NCBI RefSeq assembly: GCF_001591825.1
Contig: NZ_BCVQ01000041.1
Span: 1 to 34,764, forward strand
Origin: Rossellomorea vietnamensis NBRC 101237
GTDB lineage: Bacteria > Bacillota > Bacilli > Bacillales > Bacillaceae_B
Direction of reading: 5' to 3'
DNA length: 34,764 nucleotides
Numbering within the stretch: the stretch's first letter is position 1; every line of letters starts with the position of its first letter. The translations under genes were made by a program, and so were the position numbers. This document shows positions 7,053-15,647 of this stretch, one piece after another. The notes beneath the pieces were generated by a model. The model ran no database searches, had not been told where the DNA came from, and was given only the letters and a program-made list of their open reading frames with translations.

Positions 7053-8141
7053 TTAATCGATCTTTACGTGCAATCGTTCATTGGAAGCATGTTCAACATA
7101 AAACTCAACCATTTTTTCAATCTGGCTGGAAAGGGAAGGACATAGTATCGATGTCCCCTCCAGGTCTCTTTGGGCATGTTCGCAATTGAATTTGCCTTGG
7201 AGTGTAAAATAGTCCAAGGCTTCCCGTTCGACTTTTAAATAACGTCGTATAAAACGGAATCCAAGTGCCCAATTAGAAAGGGATAACGGAATTCTCCCTT
7301 TTGGTTTCTTTTTTAACATATGCCATAAAATCTGTTCATACACTTCCCTTACCATCAGGGGTTCTGGATCGGTAAGATGATACGTCTTTCCATTCCCAGC
7401 CTCCTCATGCCCCAGATAAATGGATGCTTTCACCACATATTCGACGGGGACGATATTTATATAAGAGGTACCCTCACCAAGAAATGGAATCCACGGCAGG
7501 AAAGATAATCGGTTAAACATATTCATAATAAAATATGGTCCATCGAACTTCACGGTCTCTCCGGTTTCTGAGTTTCCCTTCACGATACCCGGGCGGATGA
7601 TAGTTATGGGAAGCTTGTTCTTCCATTCATCCACCAGGACCTCTGCTTCATATTTAGTCCGTTCATAGAAGTTATGAAAACGCTCCGGACGGATCAATTC
7701 ATTCTCCATCAGTTCACCTTCACGTGATCCCGCAATAAAAGCAGTGGAAAAATACACGTATCTTTTTAATCGACGGAGGGTTTGACAGAAATCATTCACC
7801 TGACGTGTGCCTTCTACATTTACTTTCTGTGCAAGATCTTGGGGGACAGCAAGATCATAGATGGCTGCTAAGTGCCAAACATATTCCACTTCCTCCCTCA
7901 TCTCGACAATTTCCTCTTCTGTCATATCCAGATTCGTTCGGGTGATGTCCCCTTCTATCAGGATGATCTCTGCATCTGACAAAAATCTCAGTTTCCTCAT
8001 TCCTTCTTCCGCCTGAATCCTCATTGAATGAAGGTGAAGTAAGTAAACCTTGGATGCCTTTTCCTGTTTGAGTAATTCTCCCACGATATTTTGACTTAAA
8101 AAGCCCGGAAACCCCGTGATCAAATAGATTCCTTTTTCCAT
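7053..8141 (-). CDS. Extended SDR-family NAD(P)-dependent reductase (male-sterility / acyl-CoA reductase-like fold)
   Basis: A 362-residue extended short-chain dehydrogenase/reductase. The Rossmann glycine motif TGFPGFLS is at residues 9-16, the GDIT segment near 64-67, WHLAA near 89-93, FSTAFIAG near 131-138, and the catalytic YxxxK pair is Y159/K163 (YERTKYEAE). The layout resembles the NAD_binding_4 group (fatty acyl-CoA reductase and thioester-reductase domains), so an acyl-thioester or sugar/lipid-type substrate is plausible, but the substrate cannot be read from sequence. The ATG at 8141 has a GGGGGAG ribosome site 8-9 nt upstream. It is a lone gene: the RND pump upstream on the same strand ends in a large terminator hairpin. 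Confidence 0.82.
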   Translation of the reverse strand: MEKGIYLITGFPGFLSQNIVGELLKQEKASKVYLLHLHSMRIQAEEGMRKLRFLSDAEIILIEGDITRTNLDMTEEEIVEMREEVEYVWHLAAIYDLAVPQDLAQKVNVEGTRQVNDFCQTLRRLKRYVYFSTAFIAGSREGELMENELIRPERFHNFYERTKYEAEVLVDEWKNKLPITIIRPGIVKGNSETGETVKFDGPYFIMNMFNRLSFLPWIPFLGEGTSYINIVPVEYVVKASIYLGHEEAGNGKTYHLTDPEPLMVREVYEQILWHMLKKKPKGRIPLSLSNWALGFRFIRRYLKVEREALDYFTLQGKFNCEHAQRDLEGTSILCPSLSSQIEKMVEFYVEHASNERLHVKID

Positions 8142-8177
8142 TTCGTTCTTCTCCCCCGCTTGTCACCATAATTTTAA

Positions 8178-8252
8178 TAAAAAAGAGTTAACCGTTCGGC
8201 CAAGGTACCACATCCTTTCAGGAGGTGACTGCTTAGCATTCGGGTTAACTCT
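8178..8252 (-). terminator. Terminator of the RND efflux gene
   Basis: Arms GAGTTAACC / GGTTAACTC (8251-8243 and 8193-8185) enclose about 50 nt and are followed leftward by TTTTTTATT. The long loop contains further G/C-rich sequence and an AGGAGG-complement, so the structure may be branched. Confidence 0.7.
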
Positions 8253-8263
8253 CGTTGTGTGTT

Positions 8264-11200
8264 CTATTCTTTATATACGTATGTTTCTCTTGGTTTCTTC
8301 ATTCTTCTCGTCTCTTTATCAAAGAAACTGTATACAATCGGTATGACATAAATGGTCAATAATGTCGAGCTGATCAGTCCGCCTATGACGGCAATGCCCA
8401 TAGGCTGATTGATTTCGGTCCCTTCACCCAAACCGAGTGCCAGGGGCAATAAGCCGAGGATCGTCGTCAGTGCCGTCATGAAGATCGGCCTCGCCCGGTC
8501 CTGAACCGCTTCGACGATGCTGTCAAAGCTGCTCGTTCCCGCCTCTTTACGCTGATTGATGTAATCGACGATGACGATCGCATTATTGACGACGATACCA
8601 GCCAGTACAATCACTCCGATGATCGCCGATATGCTGATAGGTGTCTGTGTAATGGCCAGTGCGATTGCTACACCTATCACCATGAGCGGAACGGTGAACA
8701 TGATGACAAATGGATATTTAAATGACTCGAATTGAGCAGCCATGACCATATAGACAAGGACGATGGCAAGCCCGAGTGCCAGGGCCATATCATCAATCGA
8801 ATCCTCAAGAAGTTCTCTGTCTCCACTGAATGAAACCAAGGTCTCGTTTGGAAGATCAAGTGATTCGATCTTCTCATCCACCGCCTTGGAAATGGCTCCA
8901 AGATTGGTTGATGATGAATAGTTGAGTGTGAATTGAACGGCATGCTGCTGGTCAATTCTCTGAATGCTGACAGGACCATCTTCAATTGAAAAGTCTACGA
9001 CGGAGTTTAGCTGAATATACTTCCCTTGTCCAATTGGAATGAGGAGTTTCTTTAAAGAATCCAGATTTTCCGTGATGTTCCTGTCATATTGAACAAGAAC
9101 ATTTATGACGTCAGAAGACCCTGTTACCATTTGGGTGGTCAGGACTCCCCGGGTTACATCCTGAACAAGCGTCCCGATCTGAGCCGGTGCCAAGCCTTGT
9201 TGAAGTGCTTTCTCCCGGTTTACCTTCATTTGTACTTCTTTCACCGTTTCCATCTGATCAGTTGAAACTTCCGTTACATCCTTCATTTCTCTCAACGAAG
9301 CGAATAACGTATCGACGGAATCCTTCAGTCGATTCTGATCCGTATCCCGCAAGTTAAACGTCAAGGTTTGAGGGCTGGAGCCGGATGTTGACTGTAAGTT
9401 AAACGAAACGTCAGCAGACTTATTCACCTTTTGTGCCGCTCTTTCCACTTCAGGCTTTACTTCATCCGCAAAGGTGAAAATCGATCTCTCCCGCTCATCG
9501 AGAGGCACCATTTTCACATAAACTTCTGCAATATTCCCTTTCCCGCTTCCTCTGAAGGATTCTTCCTGGGTCGTACCCACAAGACTTACGAAGACATCGA
9601 CATCTTTTTCTTTTTTCAACCTGCCTTCAATCGCTTTGACGACTTTATTGGTCTCATCTACGGAAGCTCCATTATCCAATTCGACCCTCATATTGAAAAA
9701 CCCTTCATCAGTTGGTGGTAAAAACTGCGTTCCTACCGTCGTAAGGCCAAGCCCGCCACCCACTAATGTAATGAGAGTGATGAATAATACGATGAAACGG
9801 TGACGAAGCGCCCATTTAACCGACCTTGCGAATGTCTTTCTGCTCTTAGAACGTCTCCGCTTTGCTTCGATATTCCCTTTTGGTTTCCTCAAGAGTCTGC
9901 TTGCGAGCATCGGGATGACCGTCAATGCCACGACGAGGGAAGCCAATAAACTAAATGAAATTGTCAAGGCGAATTCGGTGAACAATTCCCCCAGTAAACC
10001 GGATATAAAGACAACCGGCAGGAATACCGCTACAGTGGTCAAGGTGGAAGCGGTGATGGCTCCCCCCACTTCTTTTGCCCCGATACTTGCAGCTTCCTTC
10101 GGATTTTTCCCCAGTGATAAATGGCGATAAATATTCTCAATGACTACGATCGCATTATCCACCAGCATCCCGATTCCAAGAGCGAGGGCTCCCAATGTCA
10201 TGATATTCAATGCGAAATCCGCAAAAAACATCAGAACAAATGTAACAATGACGGAATAAGGAATGGCCACCCCGATGATAAGGGGACTCTTTACATTTTT
10301 CAAAAATAAGAAGAGCACAAGCATGGCAAACGCTCCACCTATCAGGAGGGAATTGGCGATATTCCCGATGGCTTGAGTGATGTAATCCCCCTGATCGAAC
10401 AGGATATCAGCTTTGATTGATTTATATTGATCCTGCTTAAGAAGGCGATCCAGCTCCTTTTGAAACGCTTTCGACACGGAGGCCGTGTTAGCATCCGATT
10501 GTTGCAGCACACTGAACAGGATGGCAGATTCTTCGTTTGCCCGGGTGATCGTGTTTGTATCCTGTTTTCTCTGTTCAACTTTTGCGACATCAGAAAGCTT
10601 AAGCTTCTTTCCGGTTTGAGGATTCACCTGAAGGACCAATCCCTTTAATTCATCCACGGACTGGAGCTTGCTTACTACTCTCGTGGTCAATGTTTGTCCA
10701 TCTGTCTCGATCGTATCACCTGGAGCTGTCACATTGTTGGCGCGGATCGCATTGACCACATCGCCTTGACTTAGACGATTATCTTTCAACGCTTGCTGAT
10801 TCAATTTAATGACCACTTCGTCCGTCAATGAACCTGAAACATTTACATTTGCGACACCTTCCACTCTTGTCAGTTCCTGTTTCAAATTCTCTGACAGTGT
10901 CTTTAGGTTGGACTCGTCCCCTTCTTCCCGTAAAGAAAATTGAATGATAGGGAACTGGGCGGGATCAAACTTGAGAAATCTTGGATTCTCTGCTCCATCG
11001 GGAAGTGGAGTTTGGTCGAGGCGTTGCAGGACATCATTTTCAATCTCATCGATGGAGGTCGACCATGAAAATTCAAGGAGAATAAAGTTGGAACCTTCCC
11101 TGGAAGTCGATTGAAGGTTCTTCATCCCCGGCAAGGTGGACAGGCTTTCTTCAAGTGGTTTTGTTACCTTCTCCACCACTTCCTGAGGGCCCGCTCCAGG

Positions 11201-11353
11201 GTAATTGGTCACCACCACACCTACGGGTGGATTGAGGTCCGGGATGAGTTTCAATGGGATTCTAAGGAGCGAGACTCCTCCCAGAATAAGGATAAGCAGC
11301 ATGGTGACAATGGTGAACACCGGTCGGCGTATGGAAAAATCACTGATTTTCAA
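8264..11353 (-). CDS. RND-family efflux transporter permease (SwrC/AcrB-like)
   Basis: A 1029-residue proton-driven resistance-nodulation-division pump. It has the full two-fold layout: TM1 at about residues 12-32, a first large extracytoplasmic domain, a block of helices at about 330-490 containing IGMLVDNAIVVIENIYRHL (the relay aspartate region), a cytosolic basic loop, TM7 near 520, a second extracytoplasmic domain, and helices at about 850-1010 containing GIVVNNAIVIVDYINQR. B. subtilis SwrC (YerP, about 1065 residues), involved in swarming and surfactin resistance, is the closest relative I can name. The start is TTG at 11353, set by GGGGAG 7-8 nt upstream and by the family N-terminus MKISDFSIRRPVFT. 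No membrane-fusion or TetR-type regulator gene is adjacent. It is probably monocistronic. Confidence 0.92.
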   Translation of the reverse strand: MKISDFSIRRPVFTIVTMLLILILGGVSLLRIPLKLIPDLNPPVGVVVTNYPGAGPQEVVEKVTKPLEESLSTLPGMKNLQSTSREGSNFILLEFSWSTSIDEIENDVLQRLDQTPLPDGAENPRFLKFDPAQFPIIQFSLREEGDESNLKTLSENLKQELTRVEGVANVNVSGSLTDEVVIKLNQQALKDNRLSQGDVVNAIRANNVTAPGDTIETDGQTLTTRVVSKLQSVDELKGLVLQVNPQTGKKLKLSDVAKVEQRKQDTNTITRANEESAILFSVLQQSDANTASVSKAFQKELDRLLKQDQYKSIKADILFDQGDYITQAIGNIANSLLIGGAFAMLVLFLFLKNVKSPLIIGVAIPYSVIVTFVLMFFADFALNIMTLGALALGIGMLVDNAIVVIENIYRHLSLGKNPKEAASIGAKEVGGAITASTLTTVAVFLPVVFISGLLGELFTEFALTISFSLLASLVVALTVIPMLASRLLRKPKGNIEAKRRRSKSRKTFARSVKWALRHRFIVLFITLITLVGGGLGLTTVGTQFLPPTDEGFFNMRVELDNGASVDETNKVVKAIEGRLKKEKDVDVFVSLVGTTQEESFRGSGKGNIAEVYVKMVPLDERERSIFTFADEVKPEVERAAQKVNKSADVSFNLQSTSGSSPQTLTFNLRDTDQNRLKDSVDTLFASLREMKDVTEVSTDQMETVKEVQMKVNREKALQQGLAPAQIGTLVQDVTRGVLTTQMVTGSSDVINVLVQYDRNITENLDSLKKLLIPIGQGKYIQLNSVVDFSIEDGPVSIQRIDQQHAVQFTLNYSSSTNLGAISKAVDEKIESLDLPNETLVSFSGDRELLEDSIDDMALALGLAIVLVYMVMAAQFESFKYPFVIMFTVPLMVIGVAIALAITQTPISISAIIGVIVLAGIVVNNAIVIVDYINQRKEAGTSSFDSIVEAVQDRARPIFMTALTTILGLLPLALGLGEGTEINQPMGIAVIGGLISSTLLTIYVIPIVYSFFDKETRRMKKPRETYVYKE

Positions 11354-11540
11354 TGAAGTGCTCCCCTTTCTATATGTATAGCGTTCATTCAGGTTTGGAA
11401 GGAGTTACTGTTAACTATAGTCTCTTCAGGAAGATCCTTCAATATTAAAGCGTCTGTGAATGATAAATATCGGTTAAAAATAAATAATTCCACCTTATCG
11501 GTATACACTATTTTTATACTGTAACGTAAGGAGCATTAAA

Positions 11541-12413
11541 ATGGCGAACTGGGTTCCCTTTGTATTCCTTAGCCTTTTCAGCGTTTTGGCATTATCTTTG
11601 ATCGTGATGAAGTATCGTCACATTTCTGGCCGGATCATCCTATTTTGGCTTTTCATTTCCGGGTTGGCTTATGTATTTGAATATGTCATCTTTGTATTAT
11701 TCAATAGCTATACGTATCATCCCCATATTTTATCGAATAATTACAATGACAGCGTACTGGGATCGATCAGTTCACAGGCATTTTCGGTTCCGGTTGCGAT
11801 AACCTATATTGTGTTGTATCGCTTGCCGGCATGGAGGATTGCGGTCATCATCGGTGTTTTCTTCCTCATTGAAACGTGGTTCATCCACACAAGGTTATAC
11901 GAACATCATTGGTGGGAATCGTATTATACAACTTTTTTCCTTATCATTTCCGTTATACTGGCCAAAATCTGGTGGAGATTATTGGATGAATCTGACAACC
12001 ACTATGTTCAATTCATCACTTTGTTCTTTGCACTTTCCACCATCACTCTTTCTTTTGCTTGGATTCTATCTTCCCTTTTAAAGCTGTATATCATCCCCCT
12101 GAATCATTTTTCGAATCCTGTCAGGGATTTAATTGCAGGGAATGCCATGTATTTTTGGTTCACGACCTATTTTTATAGCCTGGTTATTTTTTTTAGGAAC
12201 GGGGATTGGAAATATTCATTATGGACCATTCTTTTTCTCTTGACCGTTGAGGTATTTATGGTGCAGGAAGATGTATTATTGCTCAAGAATCCTTTGATGA
12301 TCGGCGTGCTTCCCCTATTTCATTTAATCATGATATCTGCAGGGGGCCTGTATTACCAGCGGTATTTCTACACATATATTGAAATGCAACAAAAAGGATT
12401 GTCTTCTAAATGA
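11541..12413 (+). CDS. Polytopic membrane protein, unrecognised
   Basis: A 290-residue membrane protein with about eight hydrophobic segments spread over the whole length (first at about residues 4-23, last at about 252-272) and a short charged C-terminus. Aromatic residues are frequent (YEHHWWESYYTTFF near 118-131). I see no transport or enzyme signature. It resembles the CBO0543-type Bacillus membrane proteins in general character, but I cannot confirm that. The ATG at 11541 has AAGGAG 7 nt upstream. It is transcribed divergently from the RND gene, with a 187-nt gap holding promoters for both. No strong hairpin terminator follows. Confidence 0.72.
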   Translation: MANWVPFVFLSLFSVLALSLIVMKYRHISGRIILFWLFISGLAYVFEYVIFVLFNSYTYHPHILSNNYNDSVLGSISSQAFSVPVAITYIVLYRLPAWRIAVIIGVFFLIETWFIHTRLYEHHWWESYYTTFFLIISVILAKIWWRLLDESDNHYVQFITLFFALSTITLSFAWILSSLLKLYIIPLNHFSNPVRDLIAGNAMYFWFTTYFYSLVIFFRNGDWKYSLWTILFLLTVEVFMVQEDVLLLKNPLMIGVLPLFHLIMISAGGLYYQRYFYTYIEMQQKGLSSK

Positions 12414-12475
12414 ATCATCCTCACACTGAGAGAGTGAATCATTCAGACTGACAGTCCTTTTTCATTGGCTGATTG

Positions 12476-13885
12476 TTATGAATTCGATATAGCAGGGTTA
12501 TTCTCCGCAGGCTCTTTCTCAATGGTCCACCCTGTGAAACCATACAGGATGGTGATGACCGGAGAGATCAGACAGAAAACGGCAAATGGTAGATATTCCA
12601 TCGTTGAAACACCTAGTACATCTGTAAGGAATATTCCGCACACACTCCATGGAACAAGGGGATTCACCACTGTTCCTGCATCTTCCAATGTCCGGGATAA
12701 GGTTTTAGGGTGAAGACCCAATTTCTTATATTGAGATTGAAATGCTTCACCAGTCAATAGAATGGACAGGTACTGCTCCCCTACTACAAGATTGATACCA
12801 ATCGCTGATAAAGCAGTGGAAAGAATCGTTCTTCTTTCAGATTGAATGATTGCAGACACCTTCTGAAGCAGCGCCGGGATGATACCCAGTTTAAATAGTA
12901 ATCCACCGAGACTCAGTGAGAGAATGACAAGGGAAATGGTAAACATCATGCTGTTCACTCCCCCCCTCGTCAACAGTGAGTCAACGGATTCCACCCCCGT
13001 CTTCGAGGTAAAGCCTTCGAATAGCACCTGGAATAATTCATTTACCTTCAACGTCCCGTGGAAAAAAGATAAGAACACAGAAACCGCTATCGTGATGGCC
13101 AGTGTAAATAATGCAGGTGTTTTGTATACAATCAGCACTACCAGCAGCACTAAAGGAACCAAGCTGTACCAGTGGATAAGGCCGGTCTGCATTAAACCTT
13201 TCTGCAACGCATCAAGCTGTGCCAAATCGATCTTACGGGTCCCGGGCGAAAGGAAACCAAATACAATCAATGTAATGATAAAGGCGGGTACGGTCGTCCA
13301 GGCCATATTTCGAATATGGGTAAACAGATCCACCTTGACGATGGATGACGCAAGATTGGTTGTATCCGATAAAGGAGACATCTTATCTCCAAAAAAAGCA
13401 CCTGAAACGATGGCACCTGCCGTGATGGCCATGGATAATCCCATAGCCTCACCGATTCCGATTAAAGCCACACCGATGGTCGCTGCCGTTGTCAGTGAGC
13501 TTCCGATTGCTACTCCACTTAAGGATGTAAGTAAAAAGGCAATCGCATAAAAATAATGTGGAGTGACAAATTCAAATCCATAAAACATCAATGTGGGAAT
13601 GGTCCCACTGATCAACCAGCTGCTTACAAGCAGTCCGATAAAGAAAAATAATAGAATGGCACCCAACCCACCCTGCGCACCGGCAATCATCCCTTTTTCA
13701 ATTTCTTTGAACCTCACTTTCCGTATCAGTCCATAGACCATCAAAAAGAATAGGGAAAGGATGATCGGAATATGAGGGACCGCTCCCACTCCGATGATGC
13801 TGACACTGATGATTCCCAGAACAGCAAGTAATACTGCGGATGCTTCTGGAACGGACGGTTTATGAACGCTCTGAATGTTTAACAT
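12476..13885 (-). CDS. NhaC-family Na+-coupled antiporter, T-box controlled (YheL-type, probable tyrosine carrier)
   Basis: A 469-residue NhaC-superfamily secondary transporter with about 11-12 helices. Family segments include IAGAQGGLGAILLFF, AGAIVSGAFFGDKMSPLSDTTNL (the conserved GDKMSPLSDTT loop), and a late NLVVGEQYLSI..G and LEDAGTVVNPLVPW. NhaC relatives exchange Na+/H+ or, as in MleN, Na+/H+ with malate/lactate. The T-box leader here argues for an amino-acid substrate. Its specifier is most simply UAC, and comparative work has proposed YheL-type NhaC proteins as tyrosine transporters (recalled). The start ATG at 13885 has AGAAGGAAG 7-8 nt upstream. The open frame extends 21 codons further, but into the leader and terminator RNA, so the longer start is rejected. 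Confidence 0.87.
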   Translation of the reverse strand: MLNIQSVHKPSVPEASAVLLAVLGIISVSIIGVGAVPHIPIILSLFFLMVYGLIRKVRFKEIEKGMIAGAQGGLGAILLFFFIGLLVSSWLISGTIPTLMFYGFEFVTPHYFYAIAFLLTSLSGVAIGSSLTTAATIGVALIGIGEAMGLSMAITAGAIVSGAFFGDKMSPLSDTTNLASSIVKVDLFTHIRNMAWTTVPAFIITLIVFGFLSPGTRKIDLAQLDALQKGLMQTGLIHWYSLVPLVLLVVLIVYKTPALFTLAITIAVSVFLSFFHGTLKVNELFQVLFEGFTSKTGVESVDSLLTRGGVNSMMFTISLVILSLSLGGLLFKLGIIPALLQKVSAIIQSERRTILSTALSAIGINLVVGEQYLSILLTGEAFQSQYKKLGLHPKTLSRTLEDAGTVVNPLVPWSVCGIFLTDVLGVSTMEYLPFAVFCLISPVITILYGFTGWTIEKEPAENNPAISNS

Positions 13886-13930
13886 GTTAACACTTCCTTC
13901 TGTAAGATGTGACCGTGATGGGATTGTATG

Positions 13931-13970
13931 CCAAAAAGAACCCTCCATCCCTGATAGGGACGAAGAGTTC
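13931..13970 (-). terminator. T-box attenuator terminator
   Basis: A 15-bp stem with a 3-nt loop: GAACTCTTCGTCCCT / AGGGATGGAGGGTTC (13970-13956 and 13952-13938), including G-U pairs. It is followed leftward by TTTTTGG, 46 nt before the transporter start. The 5' arm overlaps the T-box antiterminator region, as in standard attenuation. Confidence 0.92.
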
Positions 13971-14190
13971 TCCGCGTTACCACCCTAATTGAAATAAATC
14001 ATGACATGCATAGAATCGACTGATCCATGACATGATTTACTTCCACTTCATAAAGGTTGTCTTTTGATAAATCCCCTAAATCACTTAGAGAATTTATAAA
14101 CAATGTAATTCGGAAAAAAGCGGACCTGGACTTCCAGCTGACGTCCAGTCTCTGTTTGCTGTCGCACTATTTCCTACTGCGTTGTTCAAG
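13938..14190 (-). promoter_or_regulatory. T-box leader, predicted tRNA-Tyr specificity
   Basis: The antiterminator sequence AGGGTGGTAACGCGG (13986-13972) is near-canonical. Stem I has base arms GAACAA / TTGTTT (14187-14182 and 14103-14098), an AGTA motif on the 5' side of the specifier loop, and the AGAGA bulge with GCTGGAAG distal-loop motif inside the CTGGAC / GTCCAG hairpin. The 3' side of the specifier loop reads GAATTACA. With the base stem fully paired, the codon is TAC (Tyr) at 14107-14105, followed by the usual purine. The TGGT bulge matches a tRNA with discriminator A, as tRNA-Tyr has. TTA (Leu) is the next possible reading. Confidence 0.88.
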
Positions 14191-14212
14191 ACAATGATAT
14201 GTGATTGATTTG

Positions 14213-14246
14213 GTTTAAGGGTTCAACTATTCTTTTACCCTTAAAC
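14213..14246 (-). repeat. Perfect 10-bp inverted repeat in the T-box leader
   Basis: Arms GTTTAAGGGT and ACCCTTAAAC (14213-14222 and 14237-14246) with a 14-nt loop. It sits between the predicted promoter and T-box Stem I, so it would form an extra 5' hairpin in the transcript. There is no T-run on the minus strand. Confidence 0.7.
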
Positions 14247-14282
14247 GCTTTTAAGCTTTTATGCACTAAAGTATTTTATAGT

Positions 14283-14313
14283 AATATAATATCATGTTCT
14301 TTCAATTTGTCAA
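14283..14313 (-). promoter_or_regulatory. Candidate SigA promoter of the T-box transcript
   Basis: Reading leftward, a perfect TTGACA (14313-14308), then an AT-rich -10 around ATTATA/TATATT (14290-14283) with 17-19 nt spacing. It would give a leader of about 390 nt before the transporter gene. Confidence 0.55.
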
Positions 14314-14344
14314 GGAACGATTTCATCCCCAATATCCCCCTGAC

Positions 14345-14383
14345 AAAAAGAACCCCTCCCGAAAATAGGCAGGGAAGGGATTC
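14345..14383 (-). terminator. Terminator of the EAL-domain gene
   Basis: Stem GAATCCCTTCCC / GGGAGGGGTTC (around 14383-14372 and 14360-14350) followed leftward by TTTTTG, 5 nt after the stop. Confidence 0.88.
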
Positions 14384-14387
14384 ACGA

Positions 14388-15419
14388 TTAAACAAATTGA
14401 GTTTCTGCAAATGGTTCCAGCGCTTCTTCTTGTGGTTTGCCTATGAAATAGCCTTGCGCATAGTGGATCCCGATTTCTTTACAGAAAAGTAATTCTTCTT
14501 TTCTCTCAATCCCTTCTGCCAGGACCAAAATGTCCAATTCTCCGGCAATCTTCATCACTTCACGTAAAAATTTCTGATTCTCCTCATCCTGATCACAGTG
14601 GTTGATGAAGGATCGATCGATCTTTACATAGTCCGGCTGCAGCAGACTTAACATTTCAACCGTAGCAAAACCTGAACCTACGTCATCAAGGGCGACTTTC
14701 ATCCCTTCTCTCTTATATACGTCAAGTACCGACCTTAAATGTTCTACATCTTCAATCTTCTCCGTTTCTACCACTTCGAATACAAGATCTTTTGGATCCA
14801 CTCTGCATTCATCGACAATCTTGAAGGTGTGGCGCAAACAAAATTCTGGATTATAGATCGTCGAAGGAAGAAAATTAATAAAACTCTTCTTACCAGGTTC
14901 CACTTGTCCCCGCCTCGACTCGATTGCTGATTTCCTTGCCTTCTGATCCAGCATGGAATGAAATCCTGTTCGCGAAGCGGCTTCAAACAACTCCCCTGGA
15001 TTGATACGCTTATCGCCACTATTGGAGCGTAAGAGCGATTCATAGCCAAAAAGACTGAAATCGCTAAGATCAATGATTGGCTGGAGATGACTTGTAAATT
15101 GCCCCTCTTGAATCAGCTTTACCATTTCTCTATATTTAATTAATTCCAGGAATTCTCGAGCAGGACGGAAGGGACCGGGATCCTCTGAACAATTAAAACT
15201 GCATGTCCATTCTTCCTCCACCAATACGGTTTCTATTTCTGATAATTTACCATAGATCTCATCAAGATTATCATATTGTAAAACATACATGCCTTCTTCT
15301 GTCCTATCAACTGAGCCTGTCAGCGGTAAGTCCAGCCTTTTTTCGTTATGTAAAAATAAAAATCCTGCTTCATGATATTCCATCTCTATTCCACAGTTCG
15401 CACAAGCGTATTGCATCAT
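14388..15419 (-). CDS. EAL-domain cyclic-di-GMP phosphodiesterase with N-terminal cysteine module
   Basis: A 343-residue soluble protein. Residues about 100-340 form an EAL domain that would hydrolyse c-di-GMP to pGpG. The catalytic and metal residues look present: E127 in YESLLR (ESL instead of EAL), N in NFLPS, E in FEVVETE, the aspartate pair in DDVGSG (DDFG in most members), K in VKIDRS, E in LAEGIE, and the AQGYFIGKP end motif. The first 80 residues hold CxxC (C6, C9, in CANCG) and C73/C77 (CSFNC), which could form a zinc-binding site. No membrane helix is seen, so it acts in the cytosol. The ATG at 15419 has GGAAGAG 3-4 nt upstream. It is monocistronic, with its own terminator. Confidence 0.88.
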   Translation of the reverse strand: MMQYACANCGIEMEYHEAGFLFLHNEKRLDLPLTGSVDRTEEGMYVLQYDNLDEIYGKLSEIETVLVEEEWTCSFNCSEDPGPFRPAREFLELIKYREMVKLIQEGQFTSHLQPIIDLSDFSLFGYESLLRSNSGDKRINPGELFEAASRTGFHSMLDQKARKSAIESRRGQVEPGKKSFINFLPSTIYNPEFCLRHTFKIVDECRVDPKDLVFEVVETEKIEDVEHLRSVLDVYKREGMKVALDDVGSGFATVEMLSLLQPDYVKIDRSFINHCDQDEENQKFLREVMKIAGELDILVLAEGIERKEELLFCKEIGIHYAQGYFIGKPQEEALEPFAETQFV

Positions 15420-15605
15420 ATCTCTTCCTTCCCCTGTAACGTCAATAAATACCCATACCTATATACTAAGACTTAATACCCCGTTAACACCAGTGATATC
15501 CCTTTATTTTAGGAAAAATTACTTAATGATAGTGAATAATGTCAAAAGTGCAGTTTCACGGGACATAAGTTCAAAGTATTTCACAAAATAAGGAAAAAGA
15601 AGAAA

Positions 15606-15639
15606 TAGAAAAGCACTCCTCCAGTTTAGGAGAAGTGCT
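15606..15639 (-). terminator. Terminator of prfC
   Basis: Stem AGCACTTCTCC / GGAGGAGTGCT (15639-15629 and 15622-15612) with one mismatch, followed leftward by TTTTCTATTTC, 9 nt after the prfC stop. Confidence 0.88.
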
Positions 15640-15647
15640 AAGTGTCA

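Noticed and set aside
12879..13550. Long plus-strand frame (223 codons) opposite the NhaC-family gene
   Set aside because: It is the antisense of a clear transporter with strong family motifs; no ribosome site or domain supports it.
15420..15605. Gap between the EAL gene and prfC terminator, checked for small genes or RNAs
   Set aside because: AT-rich with no ribosome-site-linked frame, no conserved RNA motif and no strong hairpin; it probably holds only the EAL gene promoter.
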